Assembly (NCBI RefSeq): GCF_003111685.1
Contig: NZ_CP022189.1
Coordinates: forward strand, 2,062,001-2,126,000
DNA: 64,000 nucleotides
Direction: 5' to 3'
Source of the DNA: Alloyangia pacifica
GTDB taxonomy: Bacteria; Pseudomonadota; Alphaproteobacteria; Rhodobacterales; Rhodobacteraceae
In this document: positions 47,198 to 55,438 of the stretch, one piece after another
Layout of the letters: each line of letters starts with the position of its first letter
Position numbering within the stretch: the stretch's first letter is position 1
Program-made: the position numbers and the translations under genes
The notes under the pieces: generated by a model
Seen by the model: only the letters and a program-made list of their open reading frames with translations
Told to the model about the DNA's origin: nothing
Databases searched by the model: none

Positions 47198-47964
47198 CAG
47201 TGCCCGTGCCCTGCGTGATCGTGGTGGGAATGGTCATGCGCATGGTCATGGGCATGATCGTGCGTATGCGTGTGCTCGTGTCGGTAGAGCGCCAGCGCAC
47301 CATGGGTGCCGGTGCCGAAAAGCGCCCGGTACTCCGCCGCCTGCGCCACCGTCTCGGGGTGGCCCTGGCAACAGACATGGCCGTTGAGGCAGACCACGCG
47401 GTCCGAGGCGCTCATCACCACGTGCAGCTCGTGGCTGACCATCACCACCGCGCAGCCGAGCCGCGCGCGGATCTGCTCGATCTGCCGGTAGAAAGCCGCC
47501 GAGCCCGGCTGGTCGAGCCCCTGCGTCGGCTCGTCGAGCAGCAGCACCTCGGGCTTGCCGAGGATCGCCCGCGCCAGCAGCACGCGCTGGAACTGCCCGC
47601 CCGAGAGCCCCGACATGGGCCGCTCCTCCAGCGCCCCGGCCCCAGCCTCTTCCAGCGCCGCACGGCCCTCGGCGCGGCTGATCCGCTGCGGCAGAGACAG
47701 GAACCGCGCCACGGTCAGCGGGAGCGTCGCGTCGATCTGCAGCTTTTGCGGCACGTAGCCGAGCCGGAGCCCCGGCTTGCGCGTCACCTTGCCCGCCTGC
47801 GGCCGGACCGCGCCGATCAGCGTGCGCAGCAGCGTCGACTTGCCCGAGCCGTTCGGCCCGACGATCGTAACGATCTCTCCGGGGTCTACGTGGAAATCGA
47901 CACCCTGCAGCACCGGATGCTCGCCCAGCGTGACCTGCAGGCCAAGCGCCTCGATAAGCGTCAT
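47197..47964 (-). CDS. znuC: Zinc ABC transporter ATPase ZnuC
   Basis: A 255-residue ATPase. Walker A GPNGSGKSTLLRT (about 36-48), signature LSGGQFQRVLLARAI, Walker B LLLDEPTQGLDQPG and switch His VSHELHVVMS. The C-terminal 30 residues hold a His-rich tail (HEHTHTHDHAHDHAHDHSHH), common in ZnuC and likely metal-binding. Start overlaps the zur stop (ATGA). Confidence 0.94.
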   Translation of the reverse strand: MTLIEALGLQVTLGEHPVLQGVDFHVDPGEIVTIVGPNGSGKSTLLRTLIGAVRPQAGKVTRKPGLRLGYVPQKLQIDATLPLTVARFLSLPQRISRAEGRAALEEAGAGALEERPMSGLSGGQFQRVLLARAILGKPEVLLLDEPTQGLDQPGSAAFYRQIEQIRARLGCAVVMVSHELHVVMSASDRVVCLNGHVCCQGHPETVAQAAEYRALFGTGTHGALALYRHEHTHTHDHAHDHAHDHSHHDHAGHGH

Positions 47965-48452
47965 GCGGCCGCTCCGCGGCAGTGCGGGCAGAGCCCCTCG
48001 GCCTCGACCACCATCCGCTCGAGCGCGAAATCCAGCTCCTCGGCCGCGGCCTTCACCGCCTCGCCAATCCCCTGCGAGCGCATTTCGGCCACCAGTCCGC
48101 AGGCGCTGCAGAGCAGGAAGGCCGGCTTGTGCCGCTCGCCGGGATGGGCGCAGGCGACAAAGGCGTTCAGCCGCTCGATCTTGTGGGCAAAGCCGTTGCT
48201 GACGAGGAAGTCCAGGGCCCGATACACCGTCGGCGGCTGCGCCGGCTGACCGTCATCCCGCATGGCATCGAGCAGCTCGTAGGCCCCCATCGCCTTGTGC
48301 TTACGCAGCAAGAGCTCGAGCACCCGGCGGCGCTGCTTGGTCAGCGACAACCCCTCGCGGGCGCAGGTGTCTTCCGCCGCCTGCAGGGCGCTCTCGCGGC
48401 AATGCGCGTGGTTGTGCGGGGTGAACCCAAGAGGATCGGTATGCTCTGTCAT
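47961..48452 (-). CDS. zur: Fur-family zinc uptake regulator Zur
   Basis: 163 residues. Winged-helix DNA-binding part with TKQRRRVLELLLRKHKAMGA then YELLDAM and PPTVYRALDFLVSNGFAHKI. The C-terminal metal-binding part has CSACGLVAEM and CPHC, the structural zinc Cys pairs. With zinc bound it should repress znu genes. Divergent from znuA across a 147-base gap that carries Zur-like half-sites. An ATG 24 bases upstream is possible. Confidence 0.92.
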   Translation of the reverse strand: MTEHTDPLGFTPHNHAHCRESALQAAEDTCAREGLSLTKQRRRVLELLLRKHKAMGAYELLDAMRDDGQPAQPPTVYRALDFLVSNGFAHKIERLNAFVACAHPGERHKPAFLLCSACGLVAEMRSQGIGEAVKAAAEELDFALERMVVEAEGLCPHCRGAAA

Positions 48453-48506
48453 GTCGTCTGCCCTGATGCCTGACATCTCGCCCCCGGAGCGGGACCGCGG
48501 TGGATG

Positions 48507-48566
48507 GGGGTTGATATGTTATAGTGTTGCCGATATCAACCCCACCTGTTGTTACTTTATAACACA
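48507..48566. promoter_or_regulatory. zur/znuA divergent operator region with Zur-like sites
   Basis: Two Zur-like elements: ATGTTATAGTGTTGC (48516-48530) with one good TGTTATA half-site, and TGTTGTTACTTTATAACACA (48547-48566) with a good TTATAACA half-site. The first is framed by a perfect 11-bp inverted repeat, GGGGTTGATAT (48507-48517) and ATATCAACCCC (48533-48543). The half-sites resemble the known enterobacterial Zur box TGTTATAnnATAACA. Position between zur and znuA makes zinc control of both likely. Confidence 0.6.
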
Positions 48567-48599
48567 TCTTGATTCCCGACCGTCACGTAAGAGGCCCCG

Positions 48600-49628
48600 A
48601 TGTACCGCTCCCTCCTCCCCGCCCTTCTGCTCGCCAGCCCCGCTTTCGCCGAGGTGCCCAAGGTGGTCACCGACATCGCCCCCGTGCAGGGGCTGGTGGC
48701 CAGCGTGATGGGCGACCTCGGCACACCGGACCTGCTGATCCCCGCCAGCGCCTCGCCGCACAGCCATGCGCTGAAACCCTCCGAGGCGCGCGCGCTGCAG
48801 CAGGCCGACCTGGTCTTCTGGATCGGCGAGGAGCTGAGCCCGGACCTCGCCCGCAAGATCGACTCCATCGCGCAGGCGGGCAGCGCGGTCTCGCTCTTCG
48901 ACCTGCCCGGCACCCGGCACCTCGCGGCGCGCAACGACGTGCTTTTCGCCGAGCCCGGTGCGCAGGGGGATCATGACCACGGCGGGCACGACGAGGAGGC
49001 GCACGATCACGACGCGCATGACGATCACGGTCATGGCGAACACAGTCACGACGACCATGCGCACGAGGACCATCACGACCATGGTCACGAGGCGGGCGGA
49101 CACCACCACGAGGGCGACGACCCGCACGCCTGGCTCTCGGTCGACAATGCCGCGACTTGGCTGACCGCGATTGCCGAGAGCCTTGCGGCGCAGGATCCCG
49201 AGAACGCCCAGACCTACGCCGCCAACGCCGAGGCCGCGCAAGCCCGCATCGCCGAGGCCCGCGCCGCCGCCGAAGCCACGCTCGCGCCGGTGAAGGACAA
49301 CCATTTCGTCGTCTTCCACGACGCCTTCCAGTACTACGAGGACAGCTTCGGGCTGACCGTGCTGGGTGCGATCTCGCTCTCGGATGCCACCACCCCCAGC
49401 CCGGCCCGCCTCGACGCGCTGCGCGACGCGCTGAGCGGCGCGGCTGCGGCCTGCGTCTTTGCCGAGCCGCAGTTCGACCCGCGCCTCATCGCGGCGGTGA
49501 CCGAAGGCGCGGGCACCCCGGTGGCCGAGATTGACCCGCTCGGTGCCACGCTCGAAGCCGGCCCCGGCTTCTACCCGGCGCTGATCGAGGACATGGCGCA
49601 GCGCATCGCGGATTGCGCCGCTCAATAA
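48600..49628 (+). CDS. znuA: Zinc ABC transporter substrate-binding protein ZnuA
   Basis: 342 residues. Periplasmic zinc receptor of the A-1 family. Signal peptide MYRSLLPALLLASPAFAE. Zinc-site His in SASPHSHALKP (first), DDPHAWLSVDN (second) and VVFHDAFQYYE (third). A His- and Asp-rich loop of about 55 residues (about 123-178, about 19 His) precedes DDPHAW, longer than in most ZnuA, and should hold several zinc ions. Divergent from zur; followed by a terminator. Confidence 0.96.
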   Translation: MYRSLLPALLLASPAFAEVPKVVTDIAPVQGLVASVMGDLGTPDLLIPASASPHSHALKPSEARALQQADLVFWIGEELSPDLARKIDSIAQAGSAVSLFDLPGTRHLAARNDVLFAEPGAQGDHDHGGHDEEAHDHDAHDDHGHGEHSHDDHAHEDHHDHGHEAGGHHHEGDDPHAWLSVDNAATWLTAIAESLAAQDPENAQTYAANAEAAQARIAEARAAAEATLAPVKDNHFVVFHDAFQYYEDSFGLTVLGAISLSDATTPSPARLDALRDALSGAAAACVFAEPQFDPRLIAAVTEGAGTPVAEIDPLGATLEAGPGFYPALIEDMAQRIADCAAQ

Positions 49629-49657
49629 GCTCTACCCCGACATCCCGCTGCGCGACG

Positions 49658-49688
49658 CCTCTTTGCCTTGATGGCAAAGGGGCTTTTC
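49658..49688 (+). terminator. Factor-independent terminator of znuA
   Basis: A 10-bp stem, CCTCTTTGCC (49658-49667) with GGCAAAGGGG (49673-49682) with one G-T pair, loop TTGAT, followed by CTTTTCC. It is 30 bases after the znuA stop. The rest of the gap to 49805 holds a CTAATTAG palindrome (49706-49713), a possible operator for the siderophore operon, but no recognised Fur, Irr or RirA site. Confidence 0.75.
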
Positions 49689-49805
49689 CTTGCCGCATTT
49701 CCCGACTAATTAGCTTGGATAAAGGACGCGGGCGCCGCGTCGCCGGGGTTTGCCACTCTCAGACCTTGCGGAACTCACGGCGCCACAGCCGCGCAAGGAA
49801 ACCGG

Positions 49806-50807
49806 ATGACCACGCCCCTCGCCTCTCTCAGCCGCCGCGGCTTCCTTGCCGGGGCCGCCAGCCTGCTCGCAGCCCCGAAGCTGCATGCCGCCGAGGAGCT
49901 GCGCTTTGCGCATGCCTATGGCGAGACGGTCCTCGCCGCGCCGGCGAGACGCGTCGTCTCGCTGGGCTACACCACGCAGGACAGTCTCTTGGCGCTCGGC
50001 ATCGTGCCGCAGGCGATCCGCTACTGGTACGGCGATCACCCCTATGGTGTCTGGCCCTGGGCGCAGCCGCTGCTCGGCGACGGGCAGCCGATGCTGATGA
50101 CCGGCGAGGTGTCGATCGAGACCGTCGCCAGCCTCGCCCCCGATCTTATCGTCGGCATCGGCTCGGGCATCTCCGAGGCCGAATACGCGCTCTTGTCGCA
50201 GATCGCCCCGGTTTTGATGCAGGCGCCCGAATTCACCACCTACGGCATGCCCTGGGACGCCGAGCTGCGCATGCTCGCCCGCGCCACCGGCACCTCGGAA
50301 CGCGCCGAGGCGCTGGTCGCCGACCTGCACGGCCGCTTCGAGGCTCTGCGTGCCCGGCACCCCGACTGGCAGGGCCAAACCGCCGTCTGCGCCTGGCACG
50401 AGGGCGGGCAGACCAGCGCCTTCCTCGACGGCGACAGCCGCGCGCAGGTGCTGCGCGAGATGGGCTTCCGCCTGCCCGAGGCGCTGGCGCAGATGCAGGG
50501 GACCGACGACTTCTACACCGCGCTCTCGCCCGAGGACCTCTCGCCCATCGACGCCGACCTGCTGCTGTGGATCTCGGACGGTGGACAGGCTGACGATCTC
50601 GCCGCGCTCGCCATGCGCCGCACCCTGCGCGCCAACGCCGAGGGGCGCGAGGCCTTCTGCGACGCGCTGCTCTCGGGCGCGCTCTCCTTCGGCAGCGTGC
50701 TGTCGGTGCCCTATGCGCTGAAGCGGCTCGAGCCCGAGATCAGTGCCGCCCTCGACGGCGATCCGAAAACCGTGGTGCCGAGCGCCTCCGAGGCCGGCCT
50801 GCTCTGA
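49806..50807 (+). CDS. Fec/Fep-type ferric-siderophore ABC substrate-binding protein
   Basis: A 333-residue class III binding protein for iron-siderophore complexes. A twin-arginine-type signal SLSRRGFLAGAASLLAAPKL (about 8-28) is typical of this protein group. The family core is RRVVSLGYTTQDSLLALG, GEVSIETVASLAPDLIVGIG and ISEAEYALLSQIAPVLM. First of a five-gene unit with overlapping starts. No outer-membrane receptor gene is in the window. Confidence 0.9.
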   Translation: MTTPLASLSRRGFLAGAASLLAAPKLHAAEELRFAHAYGETVLAAPARRVVSLGYTTQDSLLALGIVPQAIRYWYGDHPYGVWPWAQPLLGDGQPMLMTGEVSIETVASLAPDLIVGIGSGISEAEYALLSQIAPVLMQAPEFTTYGMPWDAELRMLARATGTSERAEALVADLHGRFEALRARHPDWQGQTAVCAWHEGGQTSAFLDGDSRAQVLREMGFRLPEALAQMQGTDDFYTALSPEDLSPIDADLLLWISDGGQADDLAALAMRRTLRANAEGREAFCDALLSGALSFGSVLSVPYALKRLEPEISAALDGDPKTVVPSASEAGLL

Positions 50808-51793
50808 TGCTCCGCCTGCTCGGTCTTTTCACGCTGCTGGCACTGGCGCTCGCGCTCGCCCTTTCGGTGGGCGCCCGGCCGGTGACGCCCGCTGTGGCGC
50901 TGGAGGCCCTGCGGGCCTACGATCCGACCAACCCCGCGCATGTGACCCTTATGGCGATCCGCCTGCCCCGCCTTGCGGCAGGGCTGATCGCGGGCGGCGC
51001 GCTCGGCCTCGCCGGCACCGTCATGCAGGTGATGACCCGCAACCCGTTGGCCGACCCCGGACTGCTCGGGGTGAACGCCGGGGCCGCCTTCGCGCTGCTC
51101 ATCGGGGCGACTGCCCTGGGCACCTCGGACGCCACCTCGGTGGCGCTGCTGACTTTCCCCGGGGCGGCGCTCGCCTCGGCGCTGGTGTTCACCCTTGGAG
51201 GCGGGCTGCGCGGCGACGTGGGGCCGGTGCGGCTGACCTTGGCGGGCGCGGCGCTGAACGCGCTGCTGCTGTCGCTGGTCACCGCCATCGTGCTCATCCG
51301 GCAGGACACGCTCGACATGTTCCGCTTCTGGGTCGCCGGATCGCTGACCCAGGCCGCCAGCCGCCCACTCATGGAAATGGCGCTGATCGCCGCAGCCGGG
51401 GGGATCCTGGCGCTGGCCATCGCCCCGCAGATCGAGGCGCTCTCGCTAGGCTCGGCGCTGTCGCGCAGTCTTGGCACCAAGCCCCGCCGGGTGCAGGCGG
51501 CGGCGCTGGCGGTGGTGACGCTTTGCACCGGGGCGGCCGTGGCGGTCGCCGGGCCGATCGCCTTCCTCGGCCTCATGGTGCCGCCGCTCGCCCGGCGCGT
51601 CGCCGGCCACGCGCTGCGCCGCGAACTCCTCGCCTCCGCCCTGCTGGGCGCGGCACTGCTGCTCTTTGCCGACACGCTGGGCCGGGTGGTGATGCCGCCC
51701 GCCGAGGTCCGGGCGGGCATCATGACGGCACTGATCGGCGGGCCGATCTTCCTCTGGGTGGCACGGCGCCTGCGCCCCGGGGCCACCGCATGA
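50807..51793 (+). CDS. FecC/BtuC-type iron-siderophore permease
   Basis: A 328-residue FecCD-family permease with about 9-10 helices. Family segments: IRLPRLAAGLIAGGALGLAG (about 47-66), MQVMTRNPLADPGLLGVNAG (about 71-90), and VAVAGPIAFLGLMVPPLARR near 250. The start overlaps the binding-protein stop (TGATG) and its stop overlaps the next permease (ATGA). Together with the second permease it forms the import channel. Confidence 0.93.
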   Translation: MLRLLGLFTLLALALALALSVGARPVTPAVALEALRAYDPTNPAHVTLMAIRLPRLAAGLIAGGALGLAGTVMQVMTRNPLADPGLLGVNAGAAFALLIGATALGTSDATSVALLTFPGAALASALVFTLGGGLRGDVGPVRLTLAGAALNALLLSLVTAIVLIRQDTLDMFRFWVAGSLTQAASRPLMEMALIAAAGGILALAIAPQIEALSLGSALSRSLGTKPRRVQAAALAVVTLCTGAAVAVAGPIAFLGLMVPPLARRVAGHALRRELLASALLGAALLLFADTLGRVVMPPAEVRAGIMTALIGGPIFLWVARRLRPGATA

Positions 51794-52767
51794 AGGGGGC
51801 TCTGACGCTCTGCCTGCTGCTGCTCTGCGCGACGCTGGCGGCACTGATGCTGGGGCCGGTGCAGCTGAGCCCCGCCCTGCTCTGGCAGGGGCTGCGCACT
51901 GGCGAGGGCCCCGGCGCGCTGGTGCTGGGCACGATCCGCGGCCCTCGGGTCGTCACGGCGCTGGGTGCCGGGGCGGTTCTGGGCCTCTCGGGCGCGCTTT
52001 TCCAAGCGCTCTTCCGCAACCCGCTGGCGGCGCCGGACATCATGGGGTTCACCGCGGGCGCGGGGCTGACCATCATCGCCGCCATTGCGCTCGGCCTCAC
52101 CCTGCCGCCGCCGCTGTTGGCAGCGGGCGGCGGTCTGGCGGCGGCGCTGCTGGTCGCGCTGCTCTCGCAGCGCAGGGGCCAAGCGACGCCGCCGCTGACG
52201 ATGATCCTGGTCGGGCTCGGAATCGGCTTCATCGCCTCGGCGCTGTCGAGCTTCCTGCTGACCCTGCTCCCGCATCCGCAGGCCGCCGAAGCCCAGCGAT
52301 GGCTGACGGGCTCGCTGGCAGCGCGCGACTGGACCCATGTGGCGCAGGTGTGGCTGATCGGCGCGCTGCTGGCGGCACTGGCCCTGGCGCAGATGCGCCG
52401 CCTCGCCGCGCTGGAGCTGGGAGAGGACCTCGCCGCCGGGCTCGGCCTGCGCGTCGGTCGGGCGCGCATCGCGCTGGCCGGAACCGCCGTGCTGCTGGCG
52501 GCGGCGGGCGTGGCGGTGGCGGGCCCGGTGCCCTTCATCGCGCTGATGTCCGGCCCGCTTGGCGCGCGGATCACCGGCGCGCGGCGGCTGCGCGGACAGA
52601 TGCTCTCGGCCGCGGGCACCGGTGCGCTGGTGCTGGTGGTCGCCGACCTTGCCGCCCGCGCGGCGCTGCCCGGTATCCAGCTGCCCGCTGGGGTGATGAC
52701 CGGGCTTCTCGGTGCCCCCTACCTGCTCTGGCGCCTGTCGCGCGAAATGGAGAAAGGCGAGCTATGA
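51790..52767 (+). CDS. FecD/BtuC-type iron-siderophore permease
   Basis: A 325-residue second FecCD-family permease: IRGPRVVTALGAGAVLGLSG (about 49-68), FQALFRNPLAAPDIMGFTAG (about 71-90) and VAVAGPVPFIALMSGPLGAR near 240-260. The PLGAR ending in place of the common PHIAR indicates a somewhat diverged coupling site. The start at 51790 overlaps the first permease stop by four bases; the stop overlaps the ATPase start. Confidence 0.92.
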   Translation: MKGALTLCLLLLCATLAALMLGPVQLSPALLWQGLRTGEGPGALVLGTIRGPRVVTALGAGAVLGLSGALFQALFRNPLAAPDIMGFTAGAGLTIIAAIALGLTLPPPLLAAGGGLAAALLVALLSQRRGQATPPLTMILVGLGIGFIASALSSFLLTLLPHPQAAEAQRWLTGSLAARDWTHVAQVWLIGALLAALALAQMRRLAALELGEDLAAGLGLRVGRARIALAGTAVLLAAAGVAVAGPVPFIALMSGPLGARITGARRLRGQMLSAAGTGALVLVVADLAARAALPGIQLPAGVMTGLLGAPYLLWRLSREMEKGEL

Positions 52768-53555
52768 CCCTTGATCTGCCCCCCGCCGGCCTCGCCGCCG
52801 AGCGCCTCTCGCTGGGGTACGCCGAACGCCCGGTGATCGCGGAGCTGTCGCTCGCGCTGCCGCGTGGCGAAATGACCGCCATCCTTGGCCCGAACGGCTG
52901 CGGCAAGTCCACCCTGCTGCGCGCCATGGCCCGGCTGCTCGCCCCCTCTGCCGGGCGCGTGCTGCTCGACGGCGAGGACATCCACCGCCGCGACACCCGC
53001 GCGCTGGCCCGCGAGCTGGCGATCCTGCCGCAGAGCCCCATCGCCCCCGAGGGCATCACCGTCGCCGATCTCGTCAAGCGCGGCCGCACGCCGTGGCGCG
53101 GCCCTTTCACCCCTTGGCGCGACGAGGATGCCTCTGCCTGCGCCGACGCGCTGGCCGCCGTGCAGATGAGCGCATTCGCCGACCGTCCCATTGGCGAGCT
53201 CTCTGGCGGGCAGCGGCAGCGGGCCTGGATCGCGCTGGTGCTGGCGCAATCCGCGCCGCTCCTGCTGCTCGACGAGCCGACCACCTACCTCGACCTCGTG
53301 CATCAGATCGAGGTGCTGGCACTACTGCGCCGCCGCAACCGCGAAGCCGGGCTGACGGTGGTCTCGGTGCTGCACGACCTGAACCTCGCGGCGCGTTTCT
53401 CCGACCGGCTGGTGCTGCTGGGCCGCGACGGGCTCGTCGCCACCGGCAGCCCTTGGGAGGTGCTGACGCCCGTACACCTTCAGACCGCCTTCGGACTTGC
53501 CGCCCGCGTCGATCCCGACCCGGTGACCGGCACGCCGATGGTCATCCCGCTCTGA
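52764..53555 (+). CDS. FecE-type iron-siderophore ABC ATPase
   Basis: A 263-residue ATPase. Walker A GPNGCGKSTLLRAMAR (about 42-57), signature LSGGQRQRAWIALVL, Walker B LLLLDEPTTYLDL and switch His LHDLNLAARF. Family-specific HQIEVL follows Walker B. The start at 52764 overlaps the permease stop (ATGA). The siderophore-interacting protein follows 14 bases later, so the operon runs binding protein, two permeases, ATPase, reductase. Confidence 0.95.
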   Translation: MTLDLPPAGLAAERLSLGYAERPVIAELSLALPRGEMTAILGPNGCGKSTLLRAMARLLAPSAGRVLLDGEDIHRRDTRALARELAILPQSPIAPEGITVADLVKRGRTPWRGPFTPWRDEDASACADALAAVQMSAFADRPIGELSGGQRQRAWIALVLAQSAPLLLLDEPTTYLDLVHQIEVLALLRRRNREAGLTVVSVLHDLNLAARFSDRLVLLGRDGLVATGSPWEVLTPVHLQTAFGLAARVDPDPVTGTPMVIPL

Positions 53556-53569
53556 GCGAAAGGCGCACC

Positions 53570-54601
53570 ATGGTTCTGCCCGACCGATCCATCTCTGCCA
53601 GCCGATACGACGGCCCGCTGCCCGAGGGCTTCCTCAGCCGCCTGCGCGCGCAGCTCGAAGACTACGACATCCCGCTGCAGCAACGCGGGCACCAGCTGAC
53701 CGCCCGCTACACCCAGGCCGATATCACCCTGCGGCTCGACCACGCCGGCTTTGCCGTGCAGATCGCCGCCGAGGGCGAAGTGCCCCTGCACCAATGCCGC
53801 GAAAGCGTGATCTACTTCCTCGACGCGGCGCTGCCCGAGGCGAGCGCGCGCATGACCTGGAGCGACGTCAATGCCCGCCGCACACCGCCCAACTTCCACC
53901 TCGCCGCCGTGCTCGGCACGCGGCCGATCAGCCCGGGATTCCTGCGCGTCGAGATGGCCTGCGACGGCATCGCCGCGCTGCAGGAGGGCGGCATGCATTT
54001 CTCGCTGCTGCTGCCGCCCGAGGGGACCACGCCGCGCTGGCCCGAGCTGACCGAGCAGGGCCGCACCATCTGGCCGGATGGCGCCTGCGCGCTGCACAGG
54101 GCGGCCTATACCTTCGTCTGGCTCGATGCCAAGGCGGGGCGGTTTGCCTTCGACATCTTCGAGCATGAGGGCGGGCGGACCACCGACTGGGCGCGTCGCG
54201 CGAGGCCGGGCGAGACGGTGGGAGTGATGGGGCCGGGCGGCGGCGAGTTCCCCGAGGCCGACCACATCCTGCTTGCCGGGGATGAGACCGCCCTGCCCGC
54301 CATCCGCCGCATCCTCGAGCAGTCGCCCGCGGACCGGCGCGGCACGGTGATCCTGGAGACCGCCTCGGAGCAGCACCGCCCCGCGCTGATCCTGCCAGAG
54401 GGCATGGCGCTGCGCTGGATCACCCGCGGCCACGGCGGCGGGCTGGGAGCCGCACTGAACGAGGTCAGGGGACTCGAGGACGGCCAATTCGTCTGGGTTG
54501 CCGCCGAGAAATCCGTTGTCCGCTCGGCCAAGGCCCACTTCAAGGAGCTTGGCCTGCCGCGCGAGCGCGGGTATTTCTCGGCCTATTGGACCAAGGGCTG
54601 A
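53570..54601 (+). CDS. Siderophore-interacting protein (ferric-siderophore reductase) with DUF2218-like N-terminus
   Basis: 343 residues. The C-terminal two thirds are a flavin-binding SIP fold: AVLGTRPISPGFLRVEMAC (about 104-122), YTFVWLDAKAGRFAFDIFEH, TDWARRARPGETVGVMGPGG and ILLAGDETALPAIRRILEQ. This class reduces ferric siderophores in the cytosol to free iron. The first 100 residues (YTQADITLRLDHAGFAVQIA; LHQCRESVIYFLD) look like a DUF2218 domain fused in front. Last gene of the iron operon; convergent with pxpA. Confidence 0.88.
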   Translation: MVLPDRSISASRYDGPLPEGFLSRLRAQLEDYDIPLQQRGHQLTARYTQADITLRLDHAGFAVQIAAEGEVPLHQCRESVIYFLDAALPEASARMTWSDVNARRTPPNFHLAAVLGTRPISPGFLRVEMACDGIAALQEGGMHFSLLLPPEGTTPRWPELTEQGRTIWPDGACALHRAAYTFVWLDAKAGRFAFDIFEHEGGRTTDWARRARPGETVGVMGPGGGEFPEADHILLAGDETALPAIRRILEQSPADRRGTVILETASEQHRPALILPEGMALRWITRGHGGGLGAALNEVRGLEDGQFVWVAAEKSVVRSAKAHFKELGLPRERGYFSAYWTKG

Positions 54602-54618
54602 GGCGGGGCGGCCCCGCC
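54602..54618. terminator. Convergent GC-rich hairpin between the iron operon and pxpA
   Basis: GGCGGGG (54602-54608) pairs with CCCCGCC (54612-54618) around CGG in the 33-base gap between two converging genes. No T run on either side. It could slow or end transcription from both directions. Confidence 0.4.
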
Positions 54619-54634
54619 CCTCAGACCCCGGTGC

Positions 54635-55411
54635 TCAGACCCCGCCGGTGCGCCCGGGGAAGACCTGCAGCGTCACGCCCGCCCCCTCGAGCGCCGCGCG
54701 CACGGCCCGGGCGATCTGCAGCGCCGTCTTGCCGTCGCCATGCAGGCAGATCGTGTCCACCGCCGCCGGGATGTGCTTGCCGCTCTCGGTGATGATCGCC
54801 CCGGCTTCGACCATCTTGACCATGCGCGCGGCAGCCAGGTCGGCATCGTGGATCACCGCACCCGGCAGCGCGCGGTCGACCAGCGTCGCATCGTCGTTGT
54901 AGGCGCGGTCGGCAAATATCTCGCCGGCCCAGCGGCAGCCCAGTTCCTCGACCGCCGCCTGCTGCTGCGTCGCCGCCAGCACCATGACGATGATCTCGGG
55001 ATCGACCGCGAGCGCCCCCTCGTAGGCGGCCAGCGCCATGGCCTTGTCCTCGGCGCACATGTTGGCCAGCGCGCCGTGCAGCTTGAGGTGCCGCACCTTG
55101 CCGCCCGCCATGCCCGCCATCGCCTGCGCCGCGCCGAGCTGGTAGGCGGTCAGGTTGCGCAGGCTGGCCGACGACAGCTGCATCCGCCGCCGCCCGAACC
55201 CCTGCAGATCCGGAAAACCCGGATGCGCCCCGATGCCGGTGCCATGGTCGACGGCGCGCTTCATCGTCGCCGCCATGACGTCGGGATCGCTGGCGTGAAA
55301 CCCGCAGGCGATATTGGCCGAGGTGATCACCTCCAAGAGCGCCGCGTCCTGCCCCATGACCCAGGGCCCGTAGCTTTCACCCATATCCGCGTTGAGATCG
55401 ACGCTGGTCAT
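54635..55411 (-). CDS. pxpA: 5-oxoprolinase subunit PxpA (LamB/YcsF family)
   Basis: 258 residues. PxpA, B and C together cleave 5-oxoproline to glutamate with ATP. The family start VDLNADMGESYGPWVMGQD and the SANIACGFHASDPDVM segment are clear, with GIGAHPGFPDLQGFGRR near 80-96 and ETICLHGDGKTA-like VDTICLHGDGKTALQ near 222. It follows pxpC with 27 bases; the set pxpB-pxpC-pxpA is in order. Confidence 0.95.
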   Translation of the reverse strand: MTSVDLNADMGESYGPWVMGQDAALLEVITSANIACGFHASDPDVMAATMKRAVDHGTGIGAHPGFPDLQGFGRRRMQLSSASLRNLTAYQLGAAQAMAGMAGGKVRHLKLHGALANMCAEDKAMALAAYEGALAVDPEIIVMVLAATQQQAAVEELGCRWAGEIFADRAYNDDATLVDRALPGAVIHDADLAAARMVKMVEAGAIITESGKHIPAAVDTICLHGDGKTALQIARAVRAALEGAGVTLQVFPGRTGGV

Positions 55412-55438
55412 CCTGCGCTCCCCTTTTTTCTGTCGTGT

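Noticed and set aside
49629..49805. Fur, Irr or RirA box ahead of the siderophore operon
   Set aside because: Only a CTAATTAG palindrome is present; no match to the TGATAATnATTATCA-, ICE- or iron-rhodo-type patterns was seen.
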